Shown: in pieces, positions 1-12,169 of the stretch | Numbering within the stretch: the stretch's first letter is position 1 | Layout: each line of letters starts with the position of its first letter | DNA from: Bolinopsis microptera | Lineage: Eukaryota > Ctenophora > Tentaculata > Lobata > Bolinopsidae | Direction: 5' to 3' | DNA: 64,000 nucleotides | NCBI RefSeq assembly: GCF_026151205.1 | Contig: NC_087078.1 | Location: forward strand, 10,922,175 to 10,986,174 | Position numbers and translations under genes: made by a program | The notes under the pieces: model-generated | The model's input: only the letters and a program-made list of their open reading frames with translations | Databases searched by the model: none | What the model was told of the DNA's origin: nothing

Positions 1-168
1 ATTAGGAGGGGAGAATAAGCTGAGTATTAGGAGGGGAGAATAAGCTGAGTATTAGGAGGTAAGAATAAGCTGAGTATTAGGAGGTAAGAATAAGCTGAGT
101 ATTAGGAGGTAAGAATAAGCTGAGTATTAGGAGGGGAGAATAAGCTGAGTATTAGGAGGGGAGAATAA
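1..168. repeat. 24-bp tandem repeat
   Basis: About seven head-to-tail copies of a 24-bp unit (core ATTAGGAGGGGAGAATAAGC) run from the window edge. Two variants alternate, with GGGGAG or GGTAAG in the middle. The array probably continues to the left of the window. No coding content is visible. Confidence 0.9.
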
Positions 169-289
169 AATGCTAAGACGTTAATGGACAGCTATAACCA
201 TTAGCTTGAAACCATGTCTCAATATAGAGGGTATAATTGTCAAGTGGGTCTAACTTAAGAGTGGGTGTAACTGTGTGCTACAAAAAATA

Positions 290-1010
290 TCCTATGTGGC
301 AAGAAAGCTCTATATAATCTGATAGCCTAATGTAGATCCTACCTTGATCTTTGTAATGATGATGTAATGAAACACTACACGCAGCCCCCCCGGCCCTGAG
401 ATGAGTCCTCAAGTACAAACAGTTTTCAAATTTAATAAGAAATTATAAGTTGATTTCAAGCTTCAGGCAGACTTTTATACGACTAATTTGTGGCTTGAAT
501 TTAGTTCCGTTATAACATTGCTGTTGTCATTGTTGTTACACTCATTGCTATAGCCACCGGGATTGTAAGTGCTCCATGTTTTATTGTTATTTGTGGCTCT
601 CCCTTTGTCCTCCCCCTATGAAAATTCTTTGATACTTGTGTACGTGATAACTTTGTTCGTTATTTTACAGATTCTCAGTATGCTATTTTTGGCAGGCAAA
701 CAAGAATGCAACCTTTAATTTCATGGATTACTCTCTAAAATCTACGCTTCGTCTCTATAATATATAAAGTATAAAATATAAATCCTTACTAATATTTCTC
801 TGGAAGATTTCCAACTTGCCTCCTGAAAAGATTTTATCATTTATTAACCTATTTACTTACTATTTACTTACCCCCACGATTAATTATGATATCCGATCCT
901 TCCTCTAATATTCTAAAACCTATTATCACATTCGTGATACTGAATATTCTAGAATGACACAACATCAGTGTTGTCACTTTGATCTGCTCGTTACTCTAAC
1001 AAAATAACAT
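290..1010. repeat. Uninterrupted copy of a ~0.75 kb interspersed repeat
   Basis: This segment matches 1862-2646 plus 5332-5560 almost base for base, starting near GTAGATCCTACCTTGATC and ending near the shared tail ATTCTAGAATGACACAACAT. The other copy is broken by two transposons, so this one serves as the empty-site reference for both. No coding potential is visible. The family is not recognised. Confidence 0.75.
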
Positions 1011-1099
1011 GATAATGTCAAATGTGGTGCTTAAAATTTGAATAAACGCCAGGTTTAAAACCCAGCACTGTATTCTATGTGGAAAGAAAGCTCTATATA

Positions 1100-1855
1100 A
1101 TATAACTAGTGTAACCCGGCCTACGGCCGGGATTTCACTGCCGCAGTTAAAAAGGGTAGGAGTAATTACCCGCTGAGTCAAAACCCGCATTAGGTGACCC
1201 AATAGTTTCTTAAACAATAATCTCATAATCAGTTATTTCTTGTGGATAATTAAGTCATTATTAGCCATGAGGCACCACACTCCATGATCATAAGGTCTGA
1301 ACACCGAGTATTACACCTCATCACTCCCGTCTTGAACCGCTTTCTATTTTTATTTAAATCGTTATAGAAATTAACCCTTGTTAACTCCGCACCACACCCG
1401 CATATTATATTTGAAAACACGCATAACATTGTCGTATGAACTCTCTCTCTCTCTCTCTCTCTCTCTGCAGTCCAAACAGACCCCAAACACTAACAGTCCC
1501 CCCTCCCCTAATAAGCTTAAGGTATAACATTACAGCGGATCTTCCGGGCTAATCCAATTATGACGCAGCTATAACATATTACACAGTAATGAGAGAGAGA
1601 GAGAGCAAGCCCCGTAACTCTTGCCGTTCTGCTCACGCAATTTTATGTAACATTTGTGGTACAAAACCATCAATTAAACCACTTACCATCGGCCGATTTT
1701 TAAAAAAATTTCCTATGGGCTTCATCAGAGTTTTGTCGACACTATACCGAAAAAATCAGTCCCGTAACTCTTACCGTTTTTTTTGTATAACCGACCGGAA
1801 ATTACACACGGACAGACAGACAGACAGACACACACACACACACACATTCTGGTGT
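1100..1855. repeat. Unclassified repeat with simple-sequence tracts between the two 0.75 kb copies
   Basis: The segment starts with a GC-rich hairpin (CCCGGCC, 3-bp loop, GGCCGGG at 1115-1131). It contains (CT)n at 1441-1466 and (GA)n near 1590. A phrase CCCGTAACTCTT occurs twice (about 1612 and 1763). It ends in (GACA)n(CA)n at about 1808-1846. It looks like an inserted mobile sequence, but no family can be named. Confidence 0.45.
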
Positions 1856-2077
1856 TATTAAGGTGATAGCCAAATGTAGATCCCACCTTGATCTTTGTAA
1901 TAATGAAGTAATGAGACACTACACGCAGCAACCCCCCCCCTCCTGAGATGGGTCCTCAACTACAAACAGTTTTCAAATTTAATAAGAAATTATAAGTTGA
2001 TTTCAAGCTTCAGGCGGTCTTTTATGCGACTAATTTGTGGCTTGAATTTAGTTCCGTGATAACATTGCTGTCGTCAT

Positions 2078-2404
2078 CAGTGGCGTAACTTTGCCTGTTG
2101 GCGCCCCCCCCGCTCAGTGACAAAAAGCGCCCCCCTAAAATTTTTTGTGTCCCTAAAAAAAAAAAAAAAAAAAAAAAAGGTCGGGTACTTTTTTTCTCGC
2201 CCCCCCTAAGGCTTTTTGCGCCCCCTGAAGCAAAAAAGGGTACCCCAAATATTTTTTCGCGTCGACCGAACGCTAAATTGGACAGGGAAATACACAAACA
2301 AGGCGTTTTTCAGTGAAAGGGCCTAAAATTCAGGAAAATTGCACCCCCCTTATACGGCGCCCCCCCGCACAGCGGGGTCTGCGGGGCCCTAAGTTACGCC
2401 ACTG
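2078..2404. mobile_element. hAT-type MITE with 8-bp target duplication
   Basis: The ends are terminal inverted repeats beginning CAGTGGCGTAACTT and closing AAGTTACGCCACTG. It is flanked by a perfect 8-bp duplication GTCGTCAT (2070-2077 and 2405-2412). CAGNGGCGTAAC ends with 8-bp duplications are typical of hAT transposons. The 327-bp inside is C/G-homopolymer rich with a long A tract (2155-2178), and no transposase is present. The related segment at 290-1010 lacks the insertion. Confidence 0.85.
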
Positions 2405-2650
2405 GTCGTCATTGTTGTTAGTTGTTACACTCATTGCTATAGCCACCGGGACTGTAAGCATGCTCCATGTTATTGTAATTTGTGACTCTCCCTTTGTCCT
2501 CCCCCGCCCCCTATGAAAATTCTTTGATACTTGTGTACCGTTGTTCGTTATTTTACAGATTCTCAGTATGCTATTTTTGGCAGGCAAACAAGAATGCTAC
2601 CTTTACTTTCATGGATTACTCTCTAAAATCTACGCTTCGTCTCTATTTAA

Positions 2651-5327
2651 CCCATTAGGGACGACGAGTTTTAAAGTTTGCCGATTTTGATGCCGTTTAA
2701 AACACTAGGTCACTTTACAGCAAAAATGAGATATCCAAAAAAGCTAATCTGTATCTCGTTTACTTTAAAAGATACAGCTATGGTCGCATACGACCCACTC
2801 GTCCGGGTCGCAAACGACCCATCACGGTTTTTCGGCTTTAACTTCTGAAACAAAGACGTTAGGATAAAATAAAATAAAAAGCATAAGTTAAAAACATATG
2901 GTCAATACTGTGTAACTCTAACCTTTTAAAAATAAAGAATTTTGGTCATTAACGACCCACTCGGCTCACTTGCTTATTACTACATATGTCCATGTAACTT
3001 CTTGAATTCAGCCTAAAGCATGACATCATAAGTTCAAAATCGCCTCTCAGCAAGTGATAATCATCATAAACTGCGAAAAATCGGTTAAATGGGTCATTAG
3101 CGACCCACTAGGACCACAAAATTGATTAATTAAATATAATGTTGTCAAACTTTTACAAATATTAGTATAAAAACATGTTATATCTTGGTCATTACTCCTG
3201 TACGTTGATTTAAATTTTAAAATCGATCAACTGGGTCAATAACGACCCACTCAGAAGTTGAACCACGACATTAATTATCAGTATCATGTTGTTCTACCAT
3301 CAAGAAAGACACTCGTAGGTCTTAATTCCACGCAAACCACGGGTGGCTGACTACTAGCCCTTCTGAGATCTGGAGTCTCGCGGTAATCTGCAGATCACGT
3401 CACCCAATGACTGACGAATAATGGGCAGAATTGGATTGATAGGTAGGTGAGTTTATCAGCTGTTAGTACACGACCGTAATGTCGTGAGACAGCAAACAAC
3501 ATGCCTATCTTTTCCCGGTTCCTAGAACGTCCAAGAAGAACTATACAACTGCTGGATTCAGATTTCAGATGGCTGCATCTACTCTCTTCGCAGCTCCCTT
3601 TCTTTACTTCTTAGGGGCCGTTCATATATTACGTAATCACTTATTGGACAATTTTTACGCCCCCCCCCCCCACCACATAGCTATTATGTCAAAATTACAC
3701 AAGCTTAATCATTTGGAAACTCCCCTCCCTCTCGGCCGATTACGTAATACTTGTTTTCGTTTTGAAAGCTGCCTCGTTGTTGCGGGGTTTGTTACCCAAA
3801 ACGAGGTAGTTGTCTGAGAGATTGCAGGTTGCAGCACCGCCAGCCAAATGGGGGGGGGGGGGGGGGGGGGGGGGCTTTTTCCTTGTCCTTCTTCACAGAG
3901 CTGTAGATGTAGCCATCTGAATGCAGCAGTTGTTTAGTTATTCTCGTACTTTCTAGGAATGAAAAAAACATATTGGCATGTTGGATTAGAATATGCAATT
4001 TGACCACTCGTCTTTCAGTATTTACCCAAGGTTACATGATATCTCGTATACTTCGTTCAGGGGATTTTTCTTGAGTGACATGATCTGATCACCGTGGGAC
4101 CCTGGGTCTCAAGCGGTGGGTTGTAGCAGGTCGTTTACCAAGATTCGAAATTGACGAAAAAGGTAACAGAATCTAATAAGCAACAACAACAGCATGGCTA
4201 TTACCTAGCAAGTTAGGAACGAGGGCCGATTCCTTTTCTTTTGCGGCACGGCCACGGTCCTCTCGGTACAGATTTCCACGCACCATAGTATTATAGTCAG
4301 GACGTAACTCCAGGCATATGCAGTAGGGTTATTCTCGCAGCTCTTTGATGAGTGATGACGGCCCTTCAGTTGGCCCTGGATCTCAGAAGGGCTAGTAGTC
4401 AGCCACCTGTGGTTTGCGTGGAATTAAGACCTACGAGTGTCTTTCTTGATGGTGGAACAGCATGATACTGATAATAATTGATGAGGTGGTTCAACTTCCG
4501 AGTGGGTCGTTATTGACCCAGTTGATCGATTTTAAAAGTTAAATCAACGTACAGGAGTAATGACCAAGATATAACATGTTTTTATACTAATATTTGTAAA
4601 AGTTTGACAACATTATATTTAATTAATCAATTTTGTGGTCCTAGTGGGTCGCTAATGACCCATTTAACCGATTTTTCGCAGTTTATGATGATTATCACTT
4701 GCTGAGAGGCGATTTTGAACTTATGATGTCATGCTTTAGGCTGAATTCAAGAAGTTACATGGACATATGTAGTAATAAGCAAGTGAGCCGAGTGGGTCGT
4801 TAATGACCCAAATTCTTTATTTTTAAAAGGTTAGAGTTACACAGTATTGACCATATGTTTTTAACTTATGCTACAGTTTTTATTTTATCCTAACGTCTTT
4901 GTTTCAGAAGTTAAAGCCGAAAAACCGTGATGGGTCGTTTGCGACCCGGACGAGTGGGTCGTATGCGACCGCAGTTAGTAAACAGCGTCTAGCTCTGTTT
5001 GTGAACATCTGATTATCACGGGCTTTTCATATGTCTCAAGGAAATCGTTGCCCGCAACTATTTTGTCCTCAACAAAATAAGCCTACATAAAGTTTTAATG
5101 TCCCAATCAAGGCAAGAAGTAAAGTGAAATATTTTCTAATTATGACGACTAATTAGCCTAATTATTTAGTTGTTAGTAATTAATTGGGTCTCGACTGGAA
5201 AGTCAATAATGAAGCCCAATAAATTTTGAGCATATGTGCGAAAGATTCGTTGCGTTTAGTATTATGGTTTGTCCTCTATAGCCTCTAGAAAAGGTGGGTC
5301 GTAAACGACCCTATCGTCCCTAATGGG
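2651..5327. mobile_element. Non-autonomous piggyBac-type transposon with long internal inverted repeats
   Basis: The target TTAA is duplicated at 2647-2650 and 5328-5331. The ends are identical 14-bp inverted repeats, CCCATTAGGGACGA. TTAA targets with ends starting CCC are diagnostic of piggyBac. Inside, a left arm (2782-3370) and right arm (4379-4970) are inverted copies about 590 bp long. They carry spaced palindromic GGGTCG-N-CGACCC motifs. The centre (3371-4378) holds a G tract and an ATTACGTAAT-containing fragment but no transposase. Mobility would need a transposase from elsewhere. Confidence 0.85.
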
Positions 5328-5678
5328 TTAAAGTAAAAATCCTTATAAATATTTTTCTGGAAGATTTCCGACTTGCCTCGTGAAAAGATTTTATTATTTA
5401 TTACCCTTTTTACTTACAATAACCCCCACGATTAATTATGATATCCGATCTGTCCTCTAATATTCTAAAACCTATAATCGCATTCGTGATACTGAATATT
5501 CTAGAATGACACAACATCAGTGGTGTCACTTTGATCTGCTCGTTTCTCTAACATGATAACATAATAATTATGTGACATAATAATGTTATAATTATGTGAC
5601 AGTATTATGTTATAATGTGACATAATAATGTTATAACTTGACCTGATTATGTCTCTAATATGTCACGTAGAGTTAGGG

Positions 5679-5859
5679 TCTGCCCACACTACGCCTCTAT
5701 TCCCCGAATGTCTGCCCACACTACGCCATGTTTTGACGGGCCACATGGCGTGGGTCAAAAAAACGGATTCACACAACGATTCACACACGCCATGTGGCCC
5801 GTCAAAACATGGCGTAGTGTGGGTAGACATTCGGGGAATAGAGGCGTAGTGTGGGCAGA
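5679..5859. repeat. Near-perfect 74-bp hairpin
   Basis: The arms 5679-5752 and 5786-5859 are reverse complements with a single mismatch, separated by a 33-bp loop. Within each arm the phrase TGCCCACACTACGCC occurs twice. It may be a foldback MITE. No target duplication could be identified. Confidence 0.9.
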
Positions 5860-5879
5860 ACCTTATACCTAATCGGACC

Positions 5880-7529
5880 CACAGTTAGAGTCCGGGTCAC
5901 TCGTTGTGCTCTAATTTGGATGTTTTAAGTTGTGTAACTGAAATATCTTTAATATTTATAATTTGTGGATATTATTTTTATCTATTGAATTGGTTTATTC
6001 ATTTTTCGAGGGTGTCTAATAAATGTCTATCCTTATAGATAGACAATTACCATTGCTGAAATTATCTGTATACTGTTCGAAACTTCTGCAACATGCAACT
6101 TAATATTTATAATTTCTTATGTTCTATCCAGTCTAACTTGTCTCACCCAGACGAGACTTTGTAACATGATATATCACTATTGAACCTTCTATATTATCAT
6201 TTAAGAAAGTTTCACGAACCATATAATTGTAGTTTGCACACGACTTTTAGTTGTTTATACTTTGAAACCAGGTTACTGGGTTACAATAATTTGGCGTCAA
6301 ACGTCATAGTCTAAAGTTGTAAGCATTGTTTACATTTCCGTAGTCATTTTTATGTCCATTTCATCCATTAATTACCAGATTAGATCATTTTCTCTAACCC
6401 TAATGATAAATAAAATTCTTCCCTGATATTCTAGCCTGATCGAATTCCGATATTATCCAGCATAAACCGATATTTGGAATTTCACTTATTACATTGACAT
6501 TATGCTCAGTTTCCTAGAATAGCAATTCATTAGTTACACTTGTACATGACATGAAGTTATAAAGGGCTCACAGTCTTAGTTTATATAGTTATATGTACAT
6601 TGTTCAAAATATCTTGCTACATTCTACCAGAACAATGACCTCTCCAGTCTCCAGCCCCAGTATAAGTATTCTCACAATGTTAGAATGTTCGTACGTGTAT
6701 TAGCAAAAGGAGAATCACGAACATTGGCGCAAAGCCAAAAAGATTTATATGACCTCAGAGATTTTATCAACTATCATTTGTTATTTTTAGTCCATTATCC
6801 TCTGGTTTTTGAAGGAACTCACTTTAAATTTTATCGCTATTTCTCGATTTTATTTCTTGTTAGTTTTACGCATTTCTAATCTTATCTATGAGTTTAGAAT
6901 TTCAGACGAATTCTGTGAAATCCTTTGTACCTGGCAAAGTTTCATGGACCAAATGTATCTGAATAAAACATGAAAAAAATTATGGTAATTTTATCTCTCT
7001 GCCATTTGAGAAGTTTGGATAGATTTTTGTTATTGTGCAAAGTTTGGAGTCTCAAATTACAGCTGCACTAAGCTAGCTGCTAGATAGTCATGCTAGATGG
7101 GGTCATGTGCAGTGATTGAGTGATTGGGTTACCTGACCGAATAACACTCCTGTAGATTTGTCCTCAGAAAATCATGATTGAATTTCGTGCCCACTTTTAA
7201 GGACATTTCCATGGCTCATATTCTAGAACATTCTGGATAATCAGTGCGAGCTTTCAACCGGTGTTTTATTCAAAATGTTTAAAATTATTTACTGCATGAA
7301 CTTTTTTGTTTAAATTATTTTCTCCAGGCCTTCTCTTTGTATGTTATATTTTCTCCAGGCCCTAAAAATGTTAGTCAGTTCACTTTGCATCGTATCTAAA
7401 TGTACCCGTTTAGTGGTCCAATATCGATTTGAGTCCAACTCACCGGTGAATCTAACGTAAAAATCATTTTTTATTAATCGAAACAACATGAATTTTGCTT
7501 TCTGGTGACTAAAATCTAAACATATCAGC
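5880..7529. other. Intergenic DNA without recognised features
   Basis: This is AT-rich sequence with stops in all frames and no repeat that I can match elsewhere in the window. The last few hundred bases must contain the 5' region of the FN3 gene, but no clear TATA box or initiator stands out. TATCAG just before the start codon resembles a splice acceptor, so a 5'-UTR exon further upstream is possible. Confidence 0.4.
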
Positions 7530-9326
7530 ATGGACATGGACGAGTCCATCAGTTCCCTGTTCGAAGAGGTCTCACACGGTTACAACGAACGAATGAACGA
7601 ATGCAGGGCACTCCTAGCAAAAGAATCAGTACAAATTTCCAAATTTCTCAGAGAAGACCTTGAAATACTCCTTGAATTCACCGAAGCTGCCTGGGCAAAG
7701 TTTCAAGAGGAATTCCAGCCTACAATGAGTGATGATTCGTCACTCTCTGGGATCATGGTTATTGACAAGTGGCAAGAATCACGTTTCTCCCCGCACGCCT
7801 TGCTACACCACCTGACGGTCATCAAGGAGAACGTGAAGCGAGTTGAGTGGTATATGGACGATGCTAAAACTGAGGGGTTGGGAGTGTACCTAGGTGATGA
7901 TATAGAACATTGTGCTGACTCCCCTCAAGATGTTATTGTGTCCTTTACTTTCAACACCTCCGCTTTTAAAAGCAAGGATTTGAAGGATGCCTTTGATTGT
8001 CTCTGTAGACGTGATTTCGATTCAGCTTCATCGCTTGCTTCTGGTGAACAAGATGAGAAGATAAACGATCTGGTTAGCATACTGATTGTGTTTGATTCGT
8101 TCGTTCTTTACTCCAAAGAAAACAGCAAAGAGTCCAACAAGAAATTTGCCATCTCCAATGGTTCCGAGTGTCATGATGGAAGCCTTGCTTACACCAGCAT
8201 CTTCACAGTGGATGGTGAGAAATATTTCGAGCTACCAGGAAAACCCAACAGGCCAGTCTACGTAGATAATTCTAAAACATCCCATTCCCTGAAAATCAGT
8301 CTGAGCTCAACAGGTAACGGTGAACAGAATGTTACCGGGTACAAACTAATGGTTTACGAGGTTGGAGTGCTGATCAGATCAGTGCACCTTCCCAAAACTA
8401 GCTCCGCTTCACTACAGTTTCTTGTGGAAGACTTACAGCAGGGAATGGAATACTCGTTCAAAGTGCAGAGTGTTTCTCAAGCAGGATGCTCACCTAAAAG
8501 TATCATGAGTGAGAAGATACTGCTGGACGCTGCTGTCCCAGCTGGACAATTTCACCAGGAGGAGGAAGAGGAGGGTTTTGTTAGTGATTCAGGTTCAGAG
8601 CTGTCTCTAGATGAGATTGATACAGATGGTCCCCAGTTGGTTTCCTTCGCACGCACTCCAGGTTAGAATCTAATACAGTAAAACCCGGTAAGCCCCGATT
8701 TAACACGCCCCGATTTACCGCAAACCCCGATTTACCGCGGCCATTTTCTTCCCCCAAATAGGGCTTAACATACATATTACATAATGTGAGTTATTGAGAT
8801 AACTGCAACTGATGTCCACACTTTAGGTTTAGAATTATAAATATATGACACTTACCAAACGTTGTGGTTTCACGCATATCATACGGGATACAAGGGCATT
8901 GGTTAATGGTTATGCAGCCATAATTTAGTTGACATATAGGCGTACGTGTCAATCTGAGTTTTAATGCAAACTATTGAAGTAAACATATTTATGAACATAT
9001 TTATCCTCACTGGGTAAAACATTAAGCATTTCTATTCTTTCATTTTCACTCTTATCATAATCAATAACACTATCTTTTACTCTTATCATAATAAATAACA
9101 CGGTGTTTTTAACTCAGGTTTCGGTAAACCAACCTTAAACCTTGGTTTCGGCAGCAGCAGTTCCAGAGAATATTCCAGCGGAAACAAAGGAGGAAGAAAT
9201 AACTTGTCCAAGAAGGGGTTAGAGAGGGATATTAAGAAAGAGTACGGGAACAAGAGAGACAATATGAGTCGGTCAGAAAGATATGAGATTGAGAAGAAAA
9301 TGGGAAAGTCTCTAAACTTGCGTTAA
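7530..9326 (+). CDS. FN3-domain protein, two exons, function unknown
   Basis: Exon 1 is 7530-8661 and exon 2 is 9118-9326. The junction joins phase 1 to phase 1 through a GTTAGA donor and an AACTCAG acceptor, giving about 446 residues. The first ~120 residues are helical and acidic with no signal peptide. A beta-alpha region with VIVSFTFNTSAF lies near 135-147. Residues ~236-335 read as one fibronectin type III domain, with the usual Pro-rich entry, a Tyr near ECV-Y-F-KV and a terminal strand. An acidic stretch (EEEEEE) follows. Exon 2 adds a basic tail rich in Lys, Arg and Glu. The order helical region, alpha/beta region, FN3 resembles intracellular helical/thioredoxin-like/FN3 proteins of the stonustoxin-like superfamily. 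That is only an inference, and no pore-forming domain is present. The protein is probably cytoplasmic. The intron carries a small MITE. Confidence 0.7.
8674..8775. mobile_element. Partial pogo-type MITE in the intron of the FN3 gene
   Basis: It begins TACAGTAAAACCCGGTAAGC and continues with GATTTACCGC phrases and AATAGGGCTTAACAT. The complete relative at 50930-51114 shares all of these. The right end is missing here. Confidence 0.6.
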
Positions 9327-10088
9327 AAGCAGAGATTGAATTATGAGATGCGTGTTATATCGAAAAAAGCTTGAGGGGCCTACCGAGAGGATCTTTCTGA
9401 GGGGAGACTCATACAAATCAGTGACAGTGAACTCTTCAAGGCTCAAGCCCCAAATTTTGTTATGATAAAATGTCAATCAAGTCGGCGCATGCGTTAGTTT
9501 TTAATTTCCCACAAGTGTAGTTGTACCTCATCAGAGCAGTTATAGAGTTATAGGGTTAATATTTTATTGTTTGAATTAACTTTTCTACCTTATTTTTATC
9601 ATAGATTTGTACCTACTTTTTTTATTTCGTGATGATTTTTTGCATGAGTTGGAAAATTTCAAAGATTATTGTTGGAGCGTACTGCAGATATTGCACACTT
9701 TTTATTTCATGAAAACCGTCTATTAATCAGCTCGTTAAAAATCGTTTGTTCGAATTTTATCTTTTGCTGTATTTTTGGATCGATTATTCGTTCGTATTTT
9801 TTGTTTATAAATGGTTTTAACATATTCATGACATAATGATAAAGGCTTCAAATAAATAAATACACCAATAAAATAAACCCTAAACATTTATCCCTCACAA
9901 AAAAGTTACACTGACCAATATCTATAAGGTTTATTCATTTGTTCATGTTCTAATAAAGCCTTCGACTACTATAACGGGTTTCAAGTAAATTATAATCACT
10001 AGCAGGAACCCGTATAACCCTAAAATGGTGTCAAGACTCAAGAGACTAAAATAATAATTATCTATTTAATTCGCGTTTTTGACACTAC
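9327..10088. other. 3' flank and spacer after the FN3 gene
   Basis: No coding exon is recognised. Overlapping AATAAATAAATA at about 9855-9866 could serve as polyadenylation signals for the FN3 transcript, but this is not certain. Confidence 0.35.
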
Positions 10089-11060
10089 TTGGGGGTCCAA
10101 ATTTTGGGCTCTAAAACTCTTATTGCTTGGCCAATTTTTTATTTTTTCATGCTGACTTGGAGGCCATTAAAGCATTTGACCCAGTCAAAAAAAATTCAAT
10201 TGTATATCTTTTGCGGTTTTGCGGAAATTCGCCTTAAACTTGATGCCTTGGTGTCAGTAAAATGGTACGGATAAACACATCCATATACCTTATCGGACCT
10301 TATTTGGAGGGACATTACTTGAACGCTGGAGGCCCTAGCGTTCATCTTAATGTCCGTTCAAATAAAGTCCGTTCAATTAATGTCCGTCCAAGTTAAAGTC
10401 CGTTAAAATTTTTTCAAAAATTTTTCCATTTCGAACATTTTGTCCAGAATATGACAACTTTGAAAACTTTATTGTGCCGTAAGTTAACGACGGAAAGGTT
10501 CTCCTTGGTCTGCCGGAGGCACAGAAAACTCTACTAGTATATGATGCAGATGTTTTCAAGGGTCACTTGGCGGAAAAAAGTCAACGAAATTATGGCACTC
10601 AACAACATAGTTCATGAACTAGTCCCCGCCAACATGACAAACTTGTTCCAGCCTCTAGAAATTACGGTAAATCGTGCTGCCAAGGACATTGTCCGACGTT
10701 GTTATAGCTCATATTACTCAGGGGCGGTAATGAAACAGTGCTAGGAAAGCTCCACGTGATGTTAAGGTTAACCTTTAGTTGTCTAAGATAAAGCCACTTC
10801 ACGCCGAATGGCTTGTAAAAGTGTACTGCTTAATGACTGCTTTTCTTACTTACTGTATAAAAATGGATTTAAGAATCATTTGCTGAAATTAAAAAAACGT
10901 CAAAACAATTGAAAAAAATTCGGATTTTTGATGGTTTTGAATGCCTTCGAGGCTCGAGCGTTCATATTAATGTCCGTTCATAATTATGTCCGTTCATGTA
11001 ATGTCCGTCCAAATAAGGTCCGATAAGGTATATCGTCTCGCTTTATATATAGTAAGATGA
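10089..11060. repeat. Interspersed repeat interrupted by a pogo-like element
   Basis: The flanks 10089-10287 and 11029-11060 are contiguous in a second copy at 44345-44575 (shared phrases include AAATTTTGGGCTCTAA and ATCGTCTCGCTTTATAT). The 44.4 kb copy is therefore the uninterrupted state. The repeat itself has no recognisable coding content. Confidence 0.75.
10288..11028 (+). mobile_element. Deleted pogo/Tigger-like DNA transposon
   Basis: The ends are inverted repeats CCTTATCGGACCTTATTTGG, flanked by TA on both sides. This fits the pogo branch of the IS630-Tc1-mariner superfamily. Inside, on the plus strand (about 10580-10710), a transposase remnant reads ELVPANMTNLFQPL followed by VNRAAKDIVRR. 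That matches the DDE_1 catalytic-core block in which a conserved Gln-Pro-Leu precedes the third acidic region. At 741 bp it is internally deleted and cannot encode an active enzyme. A longer relative lies at 53087-54226. Confidence 0.8.
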
Positions 11061-11744
11061 CACAGTCCCATGTGAATGTGATAGTTACACGTTGAATTAC
11101 ACATAACAGTTACACAACTCATACGTCATCTTATTCTTCAGCAGATGTTATGTTAGGTTAGAATTGAGTTGACGAATTCAAATAGCCATACATACAACCT
11201 TTTTTTGAGTTAGTTCTTAGTTTGACTTATAGTTTGACTTTTCATGGTCATTTTGTTGGCAAGTTGTTAGTTTCAGTTTTCCTTTGTCATTTGTTACGAC
11301 TATAGTTTAGAGCTAATTTATTATTTGAGCACTTTGAGGACAATAAATACTACCGAATACCAACCTTATCGAATTATTATTCATTATTATAATTAAAAGA
11401 ATTATTCTGTCTGTCTGTCTGTCTGTACGACCGCCCACGTGCAAATTAGACGAGAAATTTAAATAAGAAGTTAGGTAAAAGCCAAAAGGTTGCATAGCGC
11501 AACGGTGTTGTAATGCACACGTGCACGTGCGAAGATTGTTGGAACGGCATTTTGATCGGTTTTGTGGTAATTTCGTTGTGTTCAGTGCAAGCTACATTTT
11601 AATCGGCTGTATCTTTGGTTGTGATGGATATTTTATGATGGGATAAAAACTTACTATGGAAGAGTACAATTACCTTCCTCCCTGTGACAACGGTCTTTCT
11701 AGTTAATTTATAAAATAATAATCCTCAACAAGCAACGATCAGAA
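11061..11744. other. Spacer upstream of the sulfotransferase locus
   Basis: A (CTGT)n tract lies at about 11406-11426. No exon is recognised. The region should contain the promoter for the first alternative exon at 11745, but no clear core element is visible. Confidence 0.35.
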
Positions 11745-12169
11745 ATGGTACCTTCACTGAACTCTGGTTCAAAACTTGGCTATGTCGTGTTCATATTGGT
11801 TACATGTTTGGTTTTCTTGATGTTTGAACTAGCAAACGACAAAGGAAAAAGGGTGGGGATTTCTGACACAGGCTCCTATCTGGTCAGTTCGCCGATAATG
11901 AATATCTCTGGCAGTGATGATGTAGTTTCAGACACATCAGGGAATGTGATGTCGACATTAACAAATTCAGACCAACAGTTCGAGTCAAAAGATAAGCCAA
12001 GTTCAAGTCATCCAGAACAGACATTAATTAAAAAGAACTTAATGTTTATAAAGACCCACAAGTGTGGAACTTCCACCATAGTTGATGTTTTTTATCTCAG
12101 AGGAGTTAGAAGAAGGCTCAACTTTGTCATGTATCCTTATCAGCATCAACTAGATCTGCTTTTAGATGG
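11745..12169 (+). CDS. Alternative first exon of the galactose-3-O-sulfotransferase-like gene
   Basis: Starting at ATG 11745, this exon encodes a short cytoplasmic N-terminus, a signal-anchor helix (about residues 12-28), a Ser/Thr/Asp-rich stem and the PAPS-binding loop FIKTHKCGTSTIV. It ends at a good donor (GG|GTGAGT) in phase 2. No matching downstream exons exist before 13125. The next gene's own first exon is paralogous and ends in the same phase, so splicing to the exon at 13705 would give a complete, in-frame protein. Alternatively it is the orphan first exon of a broken tandem duplicate. Catalytic exons must come from downstream in either case. Confidence 0.65.

Larger units (their letters stand above)
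1862..5560. repeat. Second copy of the 0.75 kb repeat, split by two transposons
   Basis: The parts 1862-2077, 2405-2646 and 5332-5560 together align with 290-1010. The gaps correspond exactly to the hAT-type MITE and the piggyBac-type element. Confidence 0.75.
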
